A stretch of DNA of 64,000 nucleotides from Pseudomonas sp. ADAK18. GTDB taxonomy: Bacteria > Pseudomonadota > Gammaproteobacteria > Pseudomonadales > Pseudomonadaceae. The notes below the pieces were generated by a model. That model saw only the letters and a program-made list of their open reading frames with translations. It ran no database searches and had not been told where the DNA came from. The stretch is taken from assembly GCF_012935695.1 (NCBI RefSeq), contig NZ_CP052859.1:4877001-4941000 (forward strand), given 5' to 3'. A program made the position numbers and the translations under genes. Every line of letters starts with the position of its first letter. The stretch's first letter is position 1. This document shows positions 34,025 to 44,201 of this stretch, one piece after another.

Positions 34025-35047
34025 TTATGGCGCGGCGTTCTGCACGATGGCGGCTTGGCCCCGGGCATTGGCCGAAGTCACACCAAACCGACTGCGGTAA
34101 TCAGTCGGCGCCAGCCCGGTGATTTTCTTGAAGATCGCCCGAAAAGCACTCGGGTCCTGATAACCCACGGTCCAGGCAATGTGATCAATGGTGTCGTTGG
34201 TGAACTCCAACATTTGCCGCGCCTTGCCCACCCGCAGGTGCTGGCAATACTCAGTGGGTTTCAAGCCGGTGGCGCTGCGAAAACGCCGCAGGAAAGTACG
34301 TTCCTCAAGGCCGGCGGCCTGGGCCATCGCCACCAATGAAACATCCACCGCGCCGCTGGCCTGTAGCCAGTGCTGAACCTTGAGGATCGCGGCGTCGCCG
34401 TGGCCGAGGATTGGTGCGAAATTACTTCCACACTCGCTCGCGCTGTCGCTGTGCTCGATCACCAGAAAACGTGCGGTGCTGGCGGCAATGCTTGGGCCGA
34501 GCAGGCGGTCCACTACGCGCAAGCCCAGCTCGGACCAGGCCATGAGCCCGGCAGTGGTGATCAGGTCGCCGTCGTCGACGATGGGTTTGTCGGCTTCCAA
34601 CTTGATCGCCGGGTAACGCGCGCTGAAGGAGGTGGCCGACGTCCAATGGGTGGTGGCACTGCGACCGTCCAGCAAGCCGCTTTCGGCCAACAGGATAGAG
34701 CCGACACACACACCGCCAAGGACCGTACCGGCACGGTGCAATCGACGAAGCCACTCAAGCAGTGCCTCGGATGCCTGGCCTTCGGAAAAACCGGCAATGG
34801 ACGGCGGAATCAGCAGGGCGACCAGCGACTGGTCAGCGCCAGGCAGGCTGTCGAACGCCCGGCTTGGAGGCTCGTCGGCATCGGCCCGCCAATGGCTGAG
34901 ACGCAGCACCGGCAGTTGCCCCGACTGATGTTCCGCGGCTATGCGATTGGCCACACCGAACAGATCGGTCAACCCATGCACGGCAGCCATCTGCGCCCCG
35001 CTATAGATCAGGATGCCCAGCTCGACGACTGTACGCTGCAACACCAT
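34025..35047 (-). CDS. GlxA-type AraC-family transcriptional regulator
   Basis: 340 residues. The N-terminal DJ-1/PfpI-like domain (about 1-190) has AGTVLGGVCVGSILLAESGL at the nucleophile-elbow position (Cys in GGVCVGS). The C-terminal AraC double helix-turn-helix (about 230-325) has AAGLEERTFLRRFRSATGLK and VGYQDPSAFRAIFKKITGLA. These proteins usually activate a divergent or nearby catabolic operon in response to a small metabolite. ATG 35047 has AGGGGGA about ten bases upstream. The divergent neighbour is an isochorismatase-like hydrolase 97 bases away, the likely target. Confidence 0.9.
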   Translation of the reverse strand: MVLQRTVVELGILIYSGAQMAAVHGLTDLFGVANRIAAEHQSGQLPVLRLSHWRADADEPPSRAFDSLPGADQSLVALLIPPSIAGFSEGQASEALLEWLRRLHRAGTVLGGVCVGSILLAESGLLDGRSATTHWTSATSFSARYPAIKLEADKPIVDDGDLITTAGLMAWSELGLRVVDRLLGPSIAASTARFLVIEHSDSASECGSNFAPILGHGDAAILKVQHWLQASGAVDVSLVAMAQAAGLEERTFLRRFRSATGLKPTEYCQHLRVGKARQMLEFTNDTIDHIAWTVGYQDPSAFRAIFKKITGLAPTDYRSRFGVTSANARGQAAIVQNAAP

Positions 35048-35143
35048 TGTCAGTTTTCCCCCTGCTATTGTCGGTGCGGCCAATCCCCAAGCCGCACGCC
35101 AGCCACGATACTGGACGCCTCAACCCTTCACGAGAGAACAATC

Positions 35144-35704
35144 ATGACCCAGCAAGCGCTCATCCTAGTCGATATCCAGAATGACTACTTCCCCCACGGC
35201 AAATGGCCGCTTAGTGGCGTGGACGCAGCGGCAGACAAGGCGGCGCAAGTGCTCCAGGCGTTTCGCCAGGCGGGCGACTCAGTGATCCACATTCGTCACG
35301 AGTTCACCTCCGACGACGCGCCCTTCTTCACACCTGGCTCCGAGGGTGCACATTTGCATCCCAAAGTACTTAACCAGGCCGATGAGCCGGTGGTGCTCAA
35401 GCATTTCGTGAATGCCTTTCGCGAAACCAACCTGCGTACGCTGCTGGAACAGCGCAGCGTGACCCATCTGGTGGTGGTCGGCAGCATGAGCCATATGTGC
35501 GTCGACGGTGTCGTCCGTGCCGCAGCGGACTTGGGCTATACCGTCACCGTGGTCCACGACGCCTGCGCTACTCGGGACCTTGAATTCAATGGCACCACCG
35601 TACCGGCGGCCCAGGTACACGCCGCGTTTATGTCATCGTTGGGGTTTGCTTATGCGAACGTGGCGTCGGCAGAGGAATTCTTGAAGACTCAAGTGGCTGC
35701 CTGA
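35144..35704 (+). CDS. isochorismatase-family cysteine hydrolase
   Basis: 186 residues. The catalytic triad is visible: D10 in LVDIQNDYF, K86 in VVLKHFVNAF and C119 in GSMSHMCVDGVVRAAADLGY. The cis-peptide region before the Cys is standard. Family members hydrolyse nicotinamide, N-carbamoyl compounds, ureidoacrylate or isochorismate; the HMCVDG motif is found in several groups, so I leave the substrate open. ATG 35144 follows GAGAG. It is divergent from the GlxA-type regulator and convergent with the trans-aconitate methyltransferase across 22 bases. Confidence 0.88.
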   Translation: MTQQALILVDIQNDYFPHGKWPLSGVDAAADKAAQVLQAFRQAGDSVIHIRHEFTSDDAPFFTPGSEGAHLHPKVLNQADEPVVLKHFVNAFRETNLRTLLEQRSVTHLVVVGSMSHMCVDGVVRAAADLGYTVTVVHDACATRDLEFNGTTVPAAQVHAAFMSSLGFAYANVASAEEFLKTQVAA

Positions 35705-35726
35705 GCGCCACTTGATCGGCTGATGA

Positions 35727-36491
35727 CTATCGAGTGGCGATGATAAACAGGCGCGGAAACGGCAGCAACACCGTGCCATCAGCCAAGGCTGGATATGCCT
35801 GGGTGATCCGCGCCAGGTAGGCATCGAGAAAGGCACTCTTCTCGGTGTCATCCAGAGGCGCGAGGAACGGACGCAGCGCCGAGCCCTTGAACCACTCCAC
35901 CACTGCAGCATGACCGCCGGCCAACGGATGGTGGTACGTGGTGCGCCACACATCAACGGTGCTGCAGTGCTTGCTCAGCAGTTCGTAATACACACTCGCC
36001 GTATGACGCTCATTGTGTTTGATCGCACCGATCTTGCTTGCCCATGGGCCCTGCGCCGCTACTTCCCGAGCTAGTCTGTGAGCAGGCTCATCGAGGTTGT
36101 CCGGGGTCTGCACCGCCAGGGTTCCGCCAGGCGTCAGTTGATGCACCAGATGCGGATAGAGCGTGGCGTGATCCGGCAACCATTGCAGCGACGCATTGGC
36201 CAGGATCACATCGAATGTCTGTGTGGGGTGCCAGGTGCCAATGTCGGCCAGCTCGAAATTCAGCGCCGGCAAGCGTTCCCGGGCATTGGCCAGCATATCG
36301 TCGGAGCTGTCCATGCCCGTCACCGTGGCCTGCGGGAAGCGCTCGGCCAACACTTCAGTGGAATTGCCGGGGCCGCAACCCAGGTCAACAGCGGTGCGCA
36401 CATCAGCATCAGGAATCGCGGCGACCAGATCCCGGACAGGACGCGTGCGCTGTTGTTCAAACATCGAATACTGCTTGGCTGACCAGGTCAT
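35727..36491 (-). CDS. tam: trans-aconitate 2-methyltransferase
   Basis: 254 residues. MTWSAKQYSMFEQQRTRPVR is the typical start (the W-x-x-x-Y-x-x-F start shared with E. coli Tam). SAM motif I is AVDLGCGPGNSTEVLAERFP, then MDSSDDMLANARERLP, and the substrate region is DVILANASLQWLPDHATLYP. It methylates trans-aconitate, a spontaneous inhibitory product of the citric acid cycle. ATG 36491 has AAGGAAAG just upstream; longer frames to 36596 would cross the LysR promoter region. It is divergent from a LysR gene. Confidence 0.93.
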   Translation of the reverse strand: MTWSAKQYSMFEQQRTRPVRDLVAAIPDADVRTAVDLGCGPGNSTEVLAERFPQATVTGMDSSDDMLANARERLPALNFELADIGTWHPTQTFDVILANASLQWLPDHATLYPHLVHQLTPGGTLAVQTPDNLDEPAHRLAREVAAQGPWASKIGAIKHNERHTASVYYELLSKHCSTVDVWRTTYHHPLAGGHAAVVEWFKGSALRPFLAPLDDTEKSAFLDAYLARITQAYPALADGTVLLPFPRLFIIATR

Positions 36492-36595
36492 CACGGCTTT
36501 CCTTCTTCTTTGAGGGGTTGGAGGCAGCCTAAATCTTGTGAGCCATGAGAACAAATGCCAGGATTGACCACCTCCCATACCCGAGAAGTATCCCA

Positions 36596-37504
36596 ATGCT
36601 GGAACTTCGACAACTCAAAGCCTTCGTGGCCATCGCCGAAGAAGGCTATATCACCCGTGCCGCCGAGCGACTGGGCATGCAACAACCGCCCTTGACGCGC
36701 CTGCTGCAAAGCCTGGAAGCCGAACTGGGCGTGGCGCTGATGGAACGCCTGCCACGAGGCGTGCGCCCTACCACGGCCGGCCTTGCGCTGCTGGACGAGG
36801 CCCGGGGAATTCTGGCCCAGGTTGATGGTGTAACGGATGTGGTGCGCCGGGCGGCTCGCGGTGAACGGGGCCGGTTGGCGATTGGCTTTACCAGTTCTGC
36901 GGCGTTGCATCCGTTTGTTCCCAGCGTATTGCGCCTGTTTCGGGAAACCTTCGTGGGCGTTTCGGTGGTGCTGGAAGAGGCCGGCACCGGCGAACTGCTG
37001 GATGCGCTGCTCCATGAAAAACTCGATGCCGCGTTCATTCGTTCACCGCTGAGTGGTACCCAGGCCTTGCAGGATGAACCGATCCTGGTGGAACCCATGT
37101 TGCTGGCGTTGCCCACCGATCATCCGCTGGCCCTGGATGCCACAACGCCGCTGCCCTTGGCGAACTTGGCGACAGAAGCTTTTGTGCTGTATCGCCGTCG
37201 TGTGGGCCTGGGGTTATACGACGCGATTCTCGTGGCCTGCCGCGAAGCTGGGTTCAGCCCGCAGGTGGTTCAGGAAGCACCGCGCATGACGGCCACCTTG
37301 AGCTTGGTGGCGGCGGGACTTGGAGTGTCGATCGTGCCTTCGTCCATGCAACGGCTTCGCGGTGATGGCATCGTTTATCGGGAGCTTTCGGAGTGTCGCA
37401 GTCTGGTTGCGCCGCTGCATCTGGCTACGCGCCTTGGCGATACTTCATCAGTACTGGATCAGTTTCGCAAGTTGGTGACGACGACCGCCTCTACAGAGGC
37501 TTAG
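36596..37504 (+). CDS. LysR-family transcriptional regulator (BenM/CatM-like)
   Basis: 302 residues. The winged helix-turn-helix is MLELRQLKAFVAIAEEGYIT, then RAAERLGMQQPPLTRLLQSL; LEAELGVALMERLPRGVRPT is the wing and linker. The effector domain begins near residue 90 (GRLAIGFTSSAALHPFVPSV). Its overall look is like BenM/CatM-type regulators of aromatic catabolism, but no such genes are beside it; autoregulation and control of the divergent tam are possible. ATG 36596 fits the start of helix 1. An alternative at 36545 would add 17 unlikely residues. Confidence 0.9.
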   Translation: MLELRQLKAFVAIAEEGYITRAAERLGMQQPPLTRLLQSLEAELGVALMERLPRGVRPTTAGLALLDEARGILAQVDGVTDVVRRAARGERGRLAIGFTSSAALHPFVPSVLRLFRETFVGVSVVLEEAGTGELLDALLHEKLDAAFIRSPLSGTQALQDEPILVEPMLLALPTDHPLALDATTPLPLANLATEAFVLYRRRVGLGLYDAILVACREAGFSPQVVQEAPRMTATLSLVAAGLGVSIVPSSMQRLRGDGIVYRELSECRSLVAPLHLATRLGDTSSVLDQFRKLVTTTASTEA

Positions 37505-37671
37505 CACCTTGCCTACAACTTGCGCCAAACCGAGCTAAAGTCAGTTTGGGTCAGCAGGAGAGCCTTCTATCTGCTGATCCATGATGCATGTGCCAGCGCA
37601 GTGTCCACGGACGATTTTCTGGCCATCCGCCACGAAAATTCACCCGTACACACGTCAATGGGAGATGCCTC

Positions 37672-38496
37672 ATGCCTTTTCTGAAAACACGCGAAGGAAA
37701 CGACCTTTACTACAAGGACTGGGGCACTGGCCAGCCGGTGGTGTTCTGTCATGGCTGGCCGTTGAACAGCGACAGTTGGGAATCCCAGATGCTGCACTTC
37801 GCCAACAACGGTTTTCGTGCTATCGCACACGACCGCCGAGGCCATGGCCGGTCTAGCCAACCCTGGGACGGCAATGACATGGACCACTATGCCGACGATC
37901 TGGCCGAACTGATGGAGCACTTGGCCCTGACAAATGCAATCCTCTTTGGCTTTTCCACCGGCGGTGGAGAGGTCGCACGCTATATCGCCCGCCATGGCAC
38001 AGCACGCGTGGCCAAGGCGGGCCTGATCTGCTCCGTGACCCCGCTGATGCTGAAAACCGATACCAACCCGGAAGGCTCGCCGATCGAAGTCTTCGACGAC
38101 ATGCGTGCCGCCTCAATGGCCAATCGCTCGCAGCTCTATCTGGACGTCGCCAGCGGCCCGTTTTTCGGCTTCAACCGCCCGGGTACCGAGCCGTCTCAAG
38201 GATTGATCAACTCCTTTTGGAGTCAGGGCGTGATGGGTGGCCACAAAAATACGTATGACAGTATCAAAGCGTTCTCGGAGACCGACTTTCGCGCTGATTT
38301 GCGCAAGTTCAGAATGCCCACACTAATCATTCATGGCGATGATGATCAGATCGTGCCGATTCAGGCATCTGCCATTGCCAGCAAATGGTTGATCCCCCAC
38401 GCCGAATTGATTATCTATGAAGGAGCACCGCACGGGCTGACAGACACCCATAAAAGCCGGGTCAATGCGGATATGCTGCGCTTCGCAAAAAGCTAG
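37672..38496 (+). CDS. alpha/beta hydrolase, non-heme haloperoxidase/arylesterase-like
   Basis: 274 residues. [17 protein letters not shown] holds the oxyanion [21 protein letters not shown] the nucleophile S95, HGDDDQIVP the acid (D225) and [10 protein letters not shown] the His (H254). The family includes cofactor-free chloroperoxidases, which are esterases that make peracids from acetate and hydrogen peroxide. The N-terminal [20 protein letters not shown] is typical. ATG 37672 has GGAG 11 bases upstream. It ends before a strong bidirectional terminator. The natural substrate is unknown. Confidence 0.9.
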   Translation: MPFLKTREGNDLYYKDWGTGQPVVFCHGWPLNSDSWESQMLHFANNGFRAIAHDRRGHGRSSQPWDGNDMDHYADDLAELMEHLALTNAILFGFSTGGGEVARYIARHGTARVAKAGLICSVTPLMLKTDTNPEGSPIEVFDDMRAASMANRSQLYLDVASGPFFGFNRPGTEPSQGLINSFWSQGVMGGHKNTYDSIKAFSETDFRADLRKFRMPTLIIHGDDDQIVPIQASAIASKWLIPHAELIIYEGAPHGLTDTHKSRVNADMLRFAKS

Positions 38497-38508
38497 CCAC
38501 TGCACGCG

Positions 38509-38558
38509 GCAACAAAAAAACCGCATTACCTTATGGGTAAATGCGGTTTTTTTGTTGC
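38509..38558. terminator. bidirectional intrinsic terminator
   Basis: A long stem: GCAACAAAAAAACCGCATT-ACC on the left pairs with GGTAAATGCGGTTTTTTTGT-TGC on the right around a short loop, with one bulge. A-runs on one side and T-runs on the other give U-tails in both directions. It serves the hydrolase gene (+) and ssb (-). Confidence 0.92.
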
Positions 38559-38575
38559 AGCGTGAACGACTGTTC

Positions 38576-39097
38576 TTAGAACGGAATATCGTCATCAAAG
38601 CTGTCGAAGTCTGCTGCCGGCTGCGGTGCGGCCTGCTGTGGCGCTGGACGCGACTCACGCTGTGGCTGCTGGCTTGGCTGCGGACGGGACTGCTGTGGAC
38701 GCGGTGCCGAGTTGGAGTTGGACATACCGCCCTGGCCCTGTTGGTCGCCCTGTGGACGGCCACCCAGCAGTTGCATGGTGCCTTGCATGTCGACCACGAT
38801 TTCGGTGGTGTAGCGCTTGATACCGTCTTTTTCCCACTCGCGAGTCTGCAACTTGCCTTCGATGTAGACCTGCGAACCTTTGCGCAGGTACTCACCAGCG
38901 ATCTCGGCAACCTTGCCGAACATCGACACGCGGTGCCATTCGGTTTTCTCGACCTTCTGGCCGGTTTGCTTGTCGGTCCACTGTTCGCTGGTCGCCAGAC
39001 TCAGGTTGGTCACGGCGTTACCGTTAGGCAAGTAGCGAACTTCGGGATCCTGGCCGCAAGTACCGACCAATATGACTTTGTTAACCCCACGGGCCAT
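38576..39097 (-). CDS. ssb: single-stranded DNA-binding protein
   Basis: 173 residues. The OB fold runs from [20 protein letters not shown] to about residue 112, with the ssDNA-contacting [21 protein letters not shown] low-complexity linker rich in Gln, Pro and Ser follows (about 113-160), then the acidic tip [11 protein letters not shown], which docks repair and replication partners. It binds and protects single strands in replication, recombination and SOS. It is followed by a terminator and preceded, nine bases away, by the MFS gene, so both may share a transcript. Confidence 0.97.
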   Translation of the reverse strand: MARGVNKVILVGTCGQDPEVRYLPNGNAVTNLSLATSEQWTDKQTGQKVEKTEWHRVSMFGKVAEIAGEYLRKGSQVYIEGKLQTREWEKDGIKRYTTEIVVDMQGTMQLLGGRPQGDQQGQGGMSNSNSAPRPQQSRPQPSQQPQRESRPAPQQAAPQPAADFDSFDDDIPF

Positions 39098-39106
39098 AAC
39101 GTTCTC

Positions 39107-40501
39107 CTAGGCTGGGCGCGCTGTCGGCACTGGGTTGACCAGTTGCTCGAGCGTCGCGCGATCCAATAATTCGGTGTCCAATTTGATGTAAATGGCGGCT
39201 TCTTCAGCCACCACGACTGCATCCGTTACCCCAACGACGGCCTTCAGGCGCTCTACCAGACCAGCTTCACGAATCGCTTCGGGCGATAACGGCAGGCGCA
39301 GGCTTGTGACGTAAGGAGGTTCGCGCATGGTAACAGCAAAGGCTAGCCAAAGTGCAGCCAGCCCGGCGCATCCAAGGAACACAACCGACAAACCGCCATG
39401 CTGGAACATCCAGCCGCCCATGATCCCGCCCAGCGCCGAACCGAGGAACTGGCTGGTGGAATACACCCCCATCGCCGTGCCCTTGCCGCCGGCCGGTGAA
39501 ACTTTACTGATCAGCGAAGGCAACGAAGCCTCCAGCAGGTTGAACGCAGTGAAAAACACCACCGTGCCGATTACCAGCGCTCGTAGGCTGTCGCCGAACT
39601 GCCAGAAGAATAGCTCAGTGAGCATCAGTGTCGCGACGGCGCCCAGCAGAACTCGTTTCATTTTGCGTTTCTTTTCGCCATAGATGATGAACGGGATCAT
39701 GGCGAAGAACGAAATCAGCAACGCGGTGAGGTATACCCACCAGTGCTGCTCCTTGGGCAACCCGGCTTTTTGCACCAGGGCCAGGGGCAAGGCAACGAAG
39801 CTGCACATCAGCATGGCGTGCAATACGAAGATACCTAAATCCAGGCGCAGCAGGTCTGGGTGCTTGAGAGTTGGCAGCAATGCCTGTTTCGCGACCCCCG
39901 ACTCACGGTGCTGCAACGGCCCGGTGGAGTGCGGCACCATAAGGGCAACGACCAGGATGCCAAATAGCGCCATACCGCCGGTGGCCAGGAACAAGCCGTG
40001 CAAGCCAAACGCGCGAGTCAGTAGCGGGCCGACCACCATGGCCACGGCGAACGACAGGCCGATGGTCATGCCGATCATTGCCATGGCCTTGGTGCGGTGT
40101 TGTTCGCGAGTCAGGTCAGAAAGCAGTGCCATGACCGCCGCAGAAATCGCCCCGGCGCCTTGCAGGACACGTCCTGCGATCACGCCCCAGATCGAATCGG
40201 CATTAGCAGCCAACACACTGCCGAGGGCAAAGACGATCAGCCCCAGGTAAATAACGGGGCGGCGGCCGATGCGGTCGGAAATGATCCCGAACGGAATCTG
40301 GAAAATCGCTTGGGTCAGGCCGTAGGCGCCAATCGCCAGGCCGATCAGTGCGGGGGTCGCCCCTGCGAGATCCATTCCATAGGTCGCCAGGACCGGCAAC
40401 ACCATAAACATGCCAAGCATACGGAAGGCGAACACCAGGGCCAGACCGCTTGCCGCGCGGGTCTCGCTGCCACTCATGCGTTCGCTGTGGGGATCGTGCA
40501 T
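39107..40501 (-). CDS. MFS transporter with C-terminal soluble domain
   Basis: 464 residues with about twelve membrane helices. [20 protein letters not shown] is helix 1 and [20 protein letters not shown] contains motif A (GxxxDRxGRR). After the last helix near residue 390, a soluble tail of about 70 residues ([20 protein letters not shown], then [20 protein letters not shown]) has a ferredoxin-like beta-alpha-beta look, similar to heavy-metal or ACT-like domains, and may regulate transport. The substrate is unknown. GAGG precedes the ATG. The position between ssb and uvrA is conserved in Pseudomonas (PA4233) as I recall. Confidence 0.9.
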   Translation of the reverse strand: MHDPHSERMSGSETRAASGLALVFAFRMLGMFMVLPVLATYGMDLAGATPALIGLAIGAYGLTQAIFQIPFGIISDRIGRRPVIYLGLIVFALGSVLAANADSIWGVIAGRVLQGAGAISAAVMALLSDLTREQHRTKAMAMIGMTIGLSFAVAMVVGPLLTRAFGLHGLFLATGGMALFGILVVALMVPHSTGPLQHRESGVAKQALLPTLKHPDLLRLDLGIFVLHAMLMCSFVALPLALVQKAGLPKEQHWWVYLTALLISFFAMIPFIIYGEKKRKMKRVLLGAVATLMLTELFFWQFGDSLRALVIGTVVFFTAFNLLEASLPSLISKVSPAGGKGTAMGVYSTSQFLGSALGGIMGGWMFQHGGLSVVFLGCAGLAALWLAFAVTMREPPYVTSLRLPLSPEAIREAGLVERLKAVVGVTDAVVVAEEAAIYIKLDTELLDRATLEQLVNPVPTARPA

Positions 40502-40613
40502 GGAAAAACCTCGTGTGAACCGGCGGCGATTCTACCAGTCCCATCGATTGAGAGGGTATATGCGGCGCTTTGCCGCGCAGCTTTCATCTAAGGCTGCATC
40601 CGGCCATTTGACA

Positions 40614-40629
40614 GTGTATATTCATCCAG
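40614..40629. promoter_or_regulatory. degenerate LexA-box candidate upstream of uvrA
   Basis: GTG-N10-CAG (GTGTATATTCATCCAG) differs from the gamma-proteobacterial SOS consensus CTG-N10-CAG in one outer base and keeps the TATAT centre. It lies 51 bases before the uvrA start and overlaps the end of a TTGACA hexamer (40608-40613). Binding would need to be shown. Confidence 0.4.
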
Positions 40630-40679
40630 TCTTTAGCCGTATACTCCTGCATTATTTACGCCCGCCGTGCGAGGCCATC

Positions 40680-43514
40680 TTGGACAAGATCCTGATTCGT
40701 GGGGCTCGAACCCACAACCTGAAGAACATCGACCTGACCCTGCCCCGGGACAAACTGATCGTCATCACCGGCTTGTCCGGGTCCGGTAAGTCGTCCCTGG
40801 CCTTTGACACGTTATATGCCGAAGGCCAGCGTCGTTATGTGGAATCGTTGTCGGCCTACGCCCGACAGTTCCTGTCGATGATGGAAAAACCCGATGTCGA
40901 CACCATTGAAGGACTGTCGCCGGCGATTTCCATCGAGCAGAAATCGACGTCCCACAACCCGCGCTCTACCGTGGGCACTATTACCGAGATCTACGACTAC
41001 CTGCGCCTGCTGTACGCCCGCGTAGGTATTCCGCGTTGCCCGGATCACGACATCCCGCTGGAAGCCCAGACCGTCAGCCAGATGGTCGACCTGGTGCTGG
41101 CCCAGCCCGAAGGCGCCAAGCTGATGTTGCTGGCTCCGGTGATTCGCGAGCGCAAGGGCGAACACCTTTCCGTTTTTGAAGAACTACGTGCCCAGGGTTT
41201 CGTCCGTGCACGGATCAACGGCAAGCTCTACGAGTTGGACGAAGCGCCCAAGCTCGACAAGCAGAAGAAGCACTCCATTGACGTGGTAGTCGACCGTTTC
41301 AAGGTGCGCGCCGACCTGCAACAACGTCTGGCTGAGTCGTTCGAGACCGCATTGAAGCTGGCAGATGGCATCGCTCTGGTGGCGCCGATGGACGACGAGC
41401 CGGGCGAAGAAATCATCTTCTCCGCACGCTTCGCCTGCCCGATTTGCGGCCATGCCATCAGCGAGCTGGAACCCAAGCTGTTCTCCTTCAACAACCCGGC
41501 CGGCGCCTGTCCGACCTGCGATGGCCTGGGCGTGAAGCAGTTCTTCGATATCAAGCGCCTGGTCAATGGCGACTTGACGCTGGCAGAGGGTGCAATACGC
41601 GGCTGGGACAGGCGCAACGTCTATTACTTCCAGATGCTCGGCTCCCTGGCATCGCACTATAAGTTCAGCCTGGAAGTGCCGTTCAACGAGCTGCCGGCAG
41701 AGCAACAGAGAGTCATCCTGCACGGCAGCGGCTCGCAGAATGTCGACTTCAAGTACCTGAACGATCGTGGCGATATCGTCAAACGTTCCCACCCGTTCGA
41801 GGGCATCGTGCCGAACCTGGAACGTCGCTATCGCGAGACCGAGTCGGCCAGCGTGCGCGAAGAACTGGCCAAGTTCCTCAGTACCCAGCCATGCCCGGAT
41901 TGCCGTGGCACCCGCCTGCGTCGCGAGGCGCGTCATGTATGGGTGGGTGAGAAAACGCTGCCGGCGGTGACCAACCTGCCGATTGGCGATGCCTGCGAAT
42001 ACTTTGGCACGCTGAAGCTGACTGGGCGCCGCGGTGAAATTGCCGACAAGATCCTCAAGGAAATTCGCGAGCGCTTGCAGTTCCTGGTCAACGTCGGCCT
42101 CGACTATCTGTCGCTGGATCGCAGCGCGGACACCCTTTCCGGTGGTGAAGCGCAACGGATTCGCCTGGCCAGCCAGATTGGCGCCGGCCTTGTCGGGGTG
42201 TTGTACATCCTTGATGAGCCGTCCATTGGCCTGCATCAACGGGACAACGACCGCCTTCTCGGCACGCTGAAACACCTGCGTGACATCGGCAACACGGTGA
42301 TCGTGGTTGAGCATGATGAAGACGCGATTCGCCTGGCGGACTACGTGGTCGACATCGGCCCGGGCGCGGGGGTGCATGGTGGGCATATCGTTGCTGAGGG
42401 CACACCGGCTGAAGTCATGGCGCATCCTGACTCGCTAACCGGCAAGTACCTGTCGGGACGCGTGAAGATTGCTGTACCGGCCAAGCGCACTCCGCGCAAC
42501 AAGAAGATGGCGCTGCACCTCAAGGGCGCACGCGGCAACAATCTGCGCAACGTCGACCTTGAGATTCCGCTAGGACTGCTGACCTGCGTGACCGGTGTAT
42601 CCGGCTCAGGCAAATCGACGCTGATCAACAACACGCTGTTCCCCCTCAGCGCCACCGCGTTGAACGGTGCAACCACCCTGGAAGCTGCCGCACACGACAG
42701 CATCAAGGGCCTGGAGCTTCTGGACAAGGTGGTTGATATCGACCAGAGCCCGATTGGCCGTACGCCACGCTCCAACCCGGCGACCTATACCGGGCTGTTC
42801 ACGCCGATTCGCGAGTTGTTCGCTGGCGTGCCGGAGTCCCGCTCCCGTGGCTACGGTCCTGGGCGGTTCTCCTTCAACGTCAAGGGCGGGCGTTGCGAGG
42901 CTTGTCAGGGCGACGGTTTGATCAAGGTCGAGATGCACTTTCTGCCGGATATCTACGTGCCGTGCGATGTGTGCAAGAGCAAGCGCTATAACCGTGAGAC
43001 CCTGGAGATCAAGTACAAGGGCAAGAACATCCACGAAACCCTCGAGATGACCATCGAAGAGGCGCGGGTGTTCTTCGATGCCGTCCCAGCATTGGCGCGC
43101 AAGCTGCAAACGTTGATGGATGTCGGCCTGTCGTACATCAAACTGGGGCAATCGGCAACGACTCTGTCCGGCGGTGAAGCACAGCGGGTGAAACTGTCTC
43201 GCGAACTGTCCAAGCGTGATACCGGCAAGACCCTGTATATCCTCGACGAGCCGACCACGGGTCTGCACTTCGCCGATATCCAGCAATTGTTGGACGTTCT
43301 GCATCGCTTGCGCGACCACGGCAACACCGTGGTGGTGATCGAACACAACCTGGACGTGATCAAGACCGCCGACTGGTTGGTGGATCTTGGGCCGGAAGGG
43401 GGCTCCAAGGGCGGGCAGATCATCGCTGTAGGAACGCCGGAGCAGGTATCCGAGATGCCACAATCTCACACCGGCTACTACTTGAAACCGTTGCTGGCTC
43501 GCGACAAGGACTGA
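40680..43514 (+). CDS. uvrA: excinuclease ABC subunit A
   Basis: 944 residues. Two ABC ATPase modules carry [20 protein letters not shown] and [20 protein letters not shown]. The zinc modules are CPICGH...CPTCDG (first) and [20 protein letters not shown] with [15 protein letters not shown] (second). The signatures [16 protein letters not shown] and [16 protein letters not shown] are intact. UvrA scans DNA for bulky lesions and hands over to UvrB. Translation starts at TTG 40680 in frame ([18 protein letters not shown]), with GAGG upstream; no ATG fits. Possible SOS control is through the degenerate box at 40614. Confidence 0.97.
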   Translation: MDKILIRGARTHNLKNIDLTLPRDKLIVITGLSGSGKSSLAFDTLYAEGQRRYVESLSAYARQFLSMMEKPDVDTIEGLSPAISIEQKSTSHNPRSTVGTITEIYDYLRLLYARVGIPRCPDHDIPLEAQTVSQMVDLVLAQPEGAKLMLLAPVIRERKGEHLSVFEELRAQGFVRARINGKLYELDEAPKLDKQKKHSIDVVVDRFKVRADLQQRLAESFETALKLADGIALVAPMDDEPGEEIIFSARFACPICGHAISELEPKLFSFNNPAGACPTCDGLGVKQFFDIKRLVNGDLTLAEGAIRGWDRRNVYYFQMLGSLASHYKFSLEVPFNELPAEQQRVILHGSGSQNVDFKYLNDRGDIVKRSHPFEGIVPNLERRYRETESASVREELAKFLSTQPCPDCRGTRLRREARHVWVGEKTLPAVTNLPIGDACEYFGTLKLTGRRGEIADKILKEIRERLQFLVNVGLDYLSLDRSADTLSGGEAQRIRLASQIGAGLVGVLYILDEPSIGLHQRDNDRLLGTLKHLRDIGNTVIVVEHDEDAIRLADYVVDIGPGAGVHGGHIVAEGTPAEVMAHPDSLTGKYLSGRVKIAVPAKRTPRNKKMALHLKGARGNNLRNVDLEIPLGLLTCVTGVSGSGKSTLINNTLFPLSATALNGATTLEAAAHDSIKGLELLDKVVDIDQSPIGRTPRSNPATYTGLFTPIRELFAGVPESRSRGYGPGRFSFNVKGGRCEACQGDGLIKVEMHFLPDIYVPCDVCKSKRYNRETLEIKYKGKNIHETLEMTIEEARVFFDAVPALARKLQTLMDVGLSYIKLGQSATTLSGGEAQRVKLSRELSKRDTGKTLYILDEPTTGLHFADIQQLLDVLHRLRDHGNTVVVIEHNLDVIKTADWLVDLGPEGGSKGGQIIAVGTPEQVSEMPQSHTGYYLKPLLARDKD

Positions 43515-43529
43515 TTTTTTGGCCCCATG

Positions 43530-43568
43530 AAAAAGCCCCTGTCACCGCAAAGTGACAGGGGCTTTTTT
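43530..43568. terminator. bidirectional intrinsic terminator between uvrA and the ferritin gene
   Basis: AAAAAGCCCCTGTCAC (43530-43545) and GTGACAGGGGCTTTTTT (43552-43568) form a long perfect stem around a short loop, with T-runs toward both neighbours. It ends uvrA (+) and the ferritin gene (-). Confidence 0.95.
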
Positions 43569-43581
43569 GTAGCCGGTGGAA

Positions 43582-44046
43582 TCAGAACTGCGATTGCAGG
43601 TAATTCTCCAGACCGATCAGCTTGATCAGGCCCAACTGCTTTTCCAGCCAGTAAGTGTGATCTTCTTCGGTGTCGGCCAACTGTACGCGCAGAATTTCGC
43701 GAGTAACGTAGTCGTTGTGCTGCTCGCAGAGCTCGATGCCCTTGCAGAGCGCGGTACGGACCTTGTATTCCAGGCGCAAGTCGCTGGCGAGCATCTCAGG
43801 CACCGTGGTGCCGGTATCCAGGTCGTCGGGACGCATACGTGGCGTGCCTTCGAGCATCAGGATACGGCGCATCAGCGCGTCGGCGTGCTGTGCCTCTTCT
43901 TCCATTTCGTGGTTGATACGCTCATAGAGCTCGGTAAAGCCCCAATCCTCGTACATCCGCGAGTGAATGAAATATTGGTCACGAGCTGCCAGTTCGCCCG
44001 TCAGCAACGTGTTGAGGTAATCGATTACGTCGGGGTGACCTTGCAT
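43582..44046 (-). CDS. ftnA: bacterial ferritin, heme-less (FtnA; often annotated bacterioferritin BfrA)
   Basis: 154 residues of the ferritin four-helix bundle. [20 protein letters not shown] and [20 protein letters not shown] give ferroxidase E18; [14 protein letters not shown] gives E51 and H54. The residue that should be heme ligand Met52 in bacterioferritins is Ala here, so it cannot bind the usual heme. PA4235 was likewise reclassified as FtnA. It stores iron as a mineral core in the cytosol. ATG 44046 has AGGGAG upstream and matches the family start; the frame extends 14 more codons. It follows katA, as expected for an oxidative-stress and iron pair. Confidence 0.92.
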   Translation of the reverse strand: MQGHPDVIDYLNTLLTGELAARDQYFIHSRMYEDWGFTELYERINHEMEEEAQHADALMRRILMLEGTPRMRPDDLDTGTTVPEMLASDLRLEYKVRTALCKGIELCEQHNDYVTREILRVQLADTEEDHTYWLEKQLGLIKLIGLENYLQSQF

Positions 44047-44159
44047 CGCCCTACATCTCCCTGCTTTAAAGACTGTAGTTTGAACCATGATGACTCGGAG
44101 GTCACGGGACCAACGGCAGAAAAGTGAAGATTTTCTGAGAAAAGTGGCTTAAATAACGC

Positions 44160-44184
44160 AAAAACCGCCCAAATGAGGGCGGTT
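44160..44184 (-). terminator. katA intrinsic terminator
   Basis: On the minus strand AACCGCCC (right side) and GGGCGGTT (left side) form an eight-base stem with loop TCATTT, followed by a run of U. It starts 18 bases after the katA stop. Confidence 0.9.
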
Positions 44185-44201
44185 CTGCTTATCACTTAGA
44201 G

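Noticed and set aside
34370..35143. Long N-terminal extension of the isochorismatase-like frame
   Set aside because: It would run antisense to the GlxA-type regulator; the family start and a ribosome-binding site are at 35144.
41184..42425. A 413-codon frame antisense to uvrA, and a similar one at 42606-43469
   Set aside because: Both are shadows of the highly conserved uvrA gene; no ribosome-binding site or domain was found.
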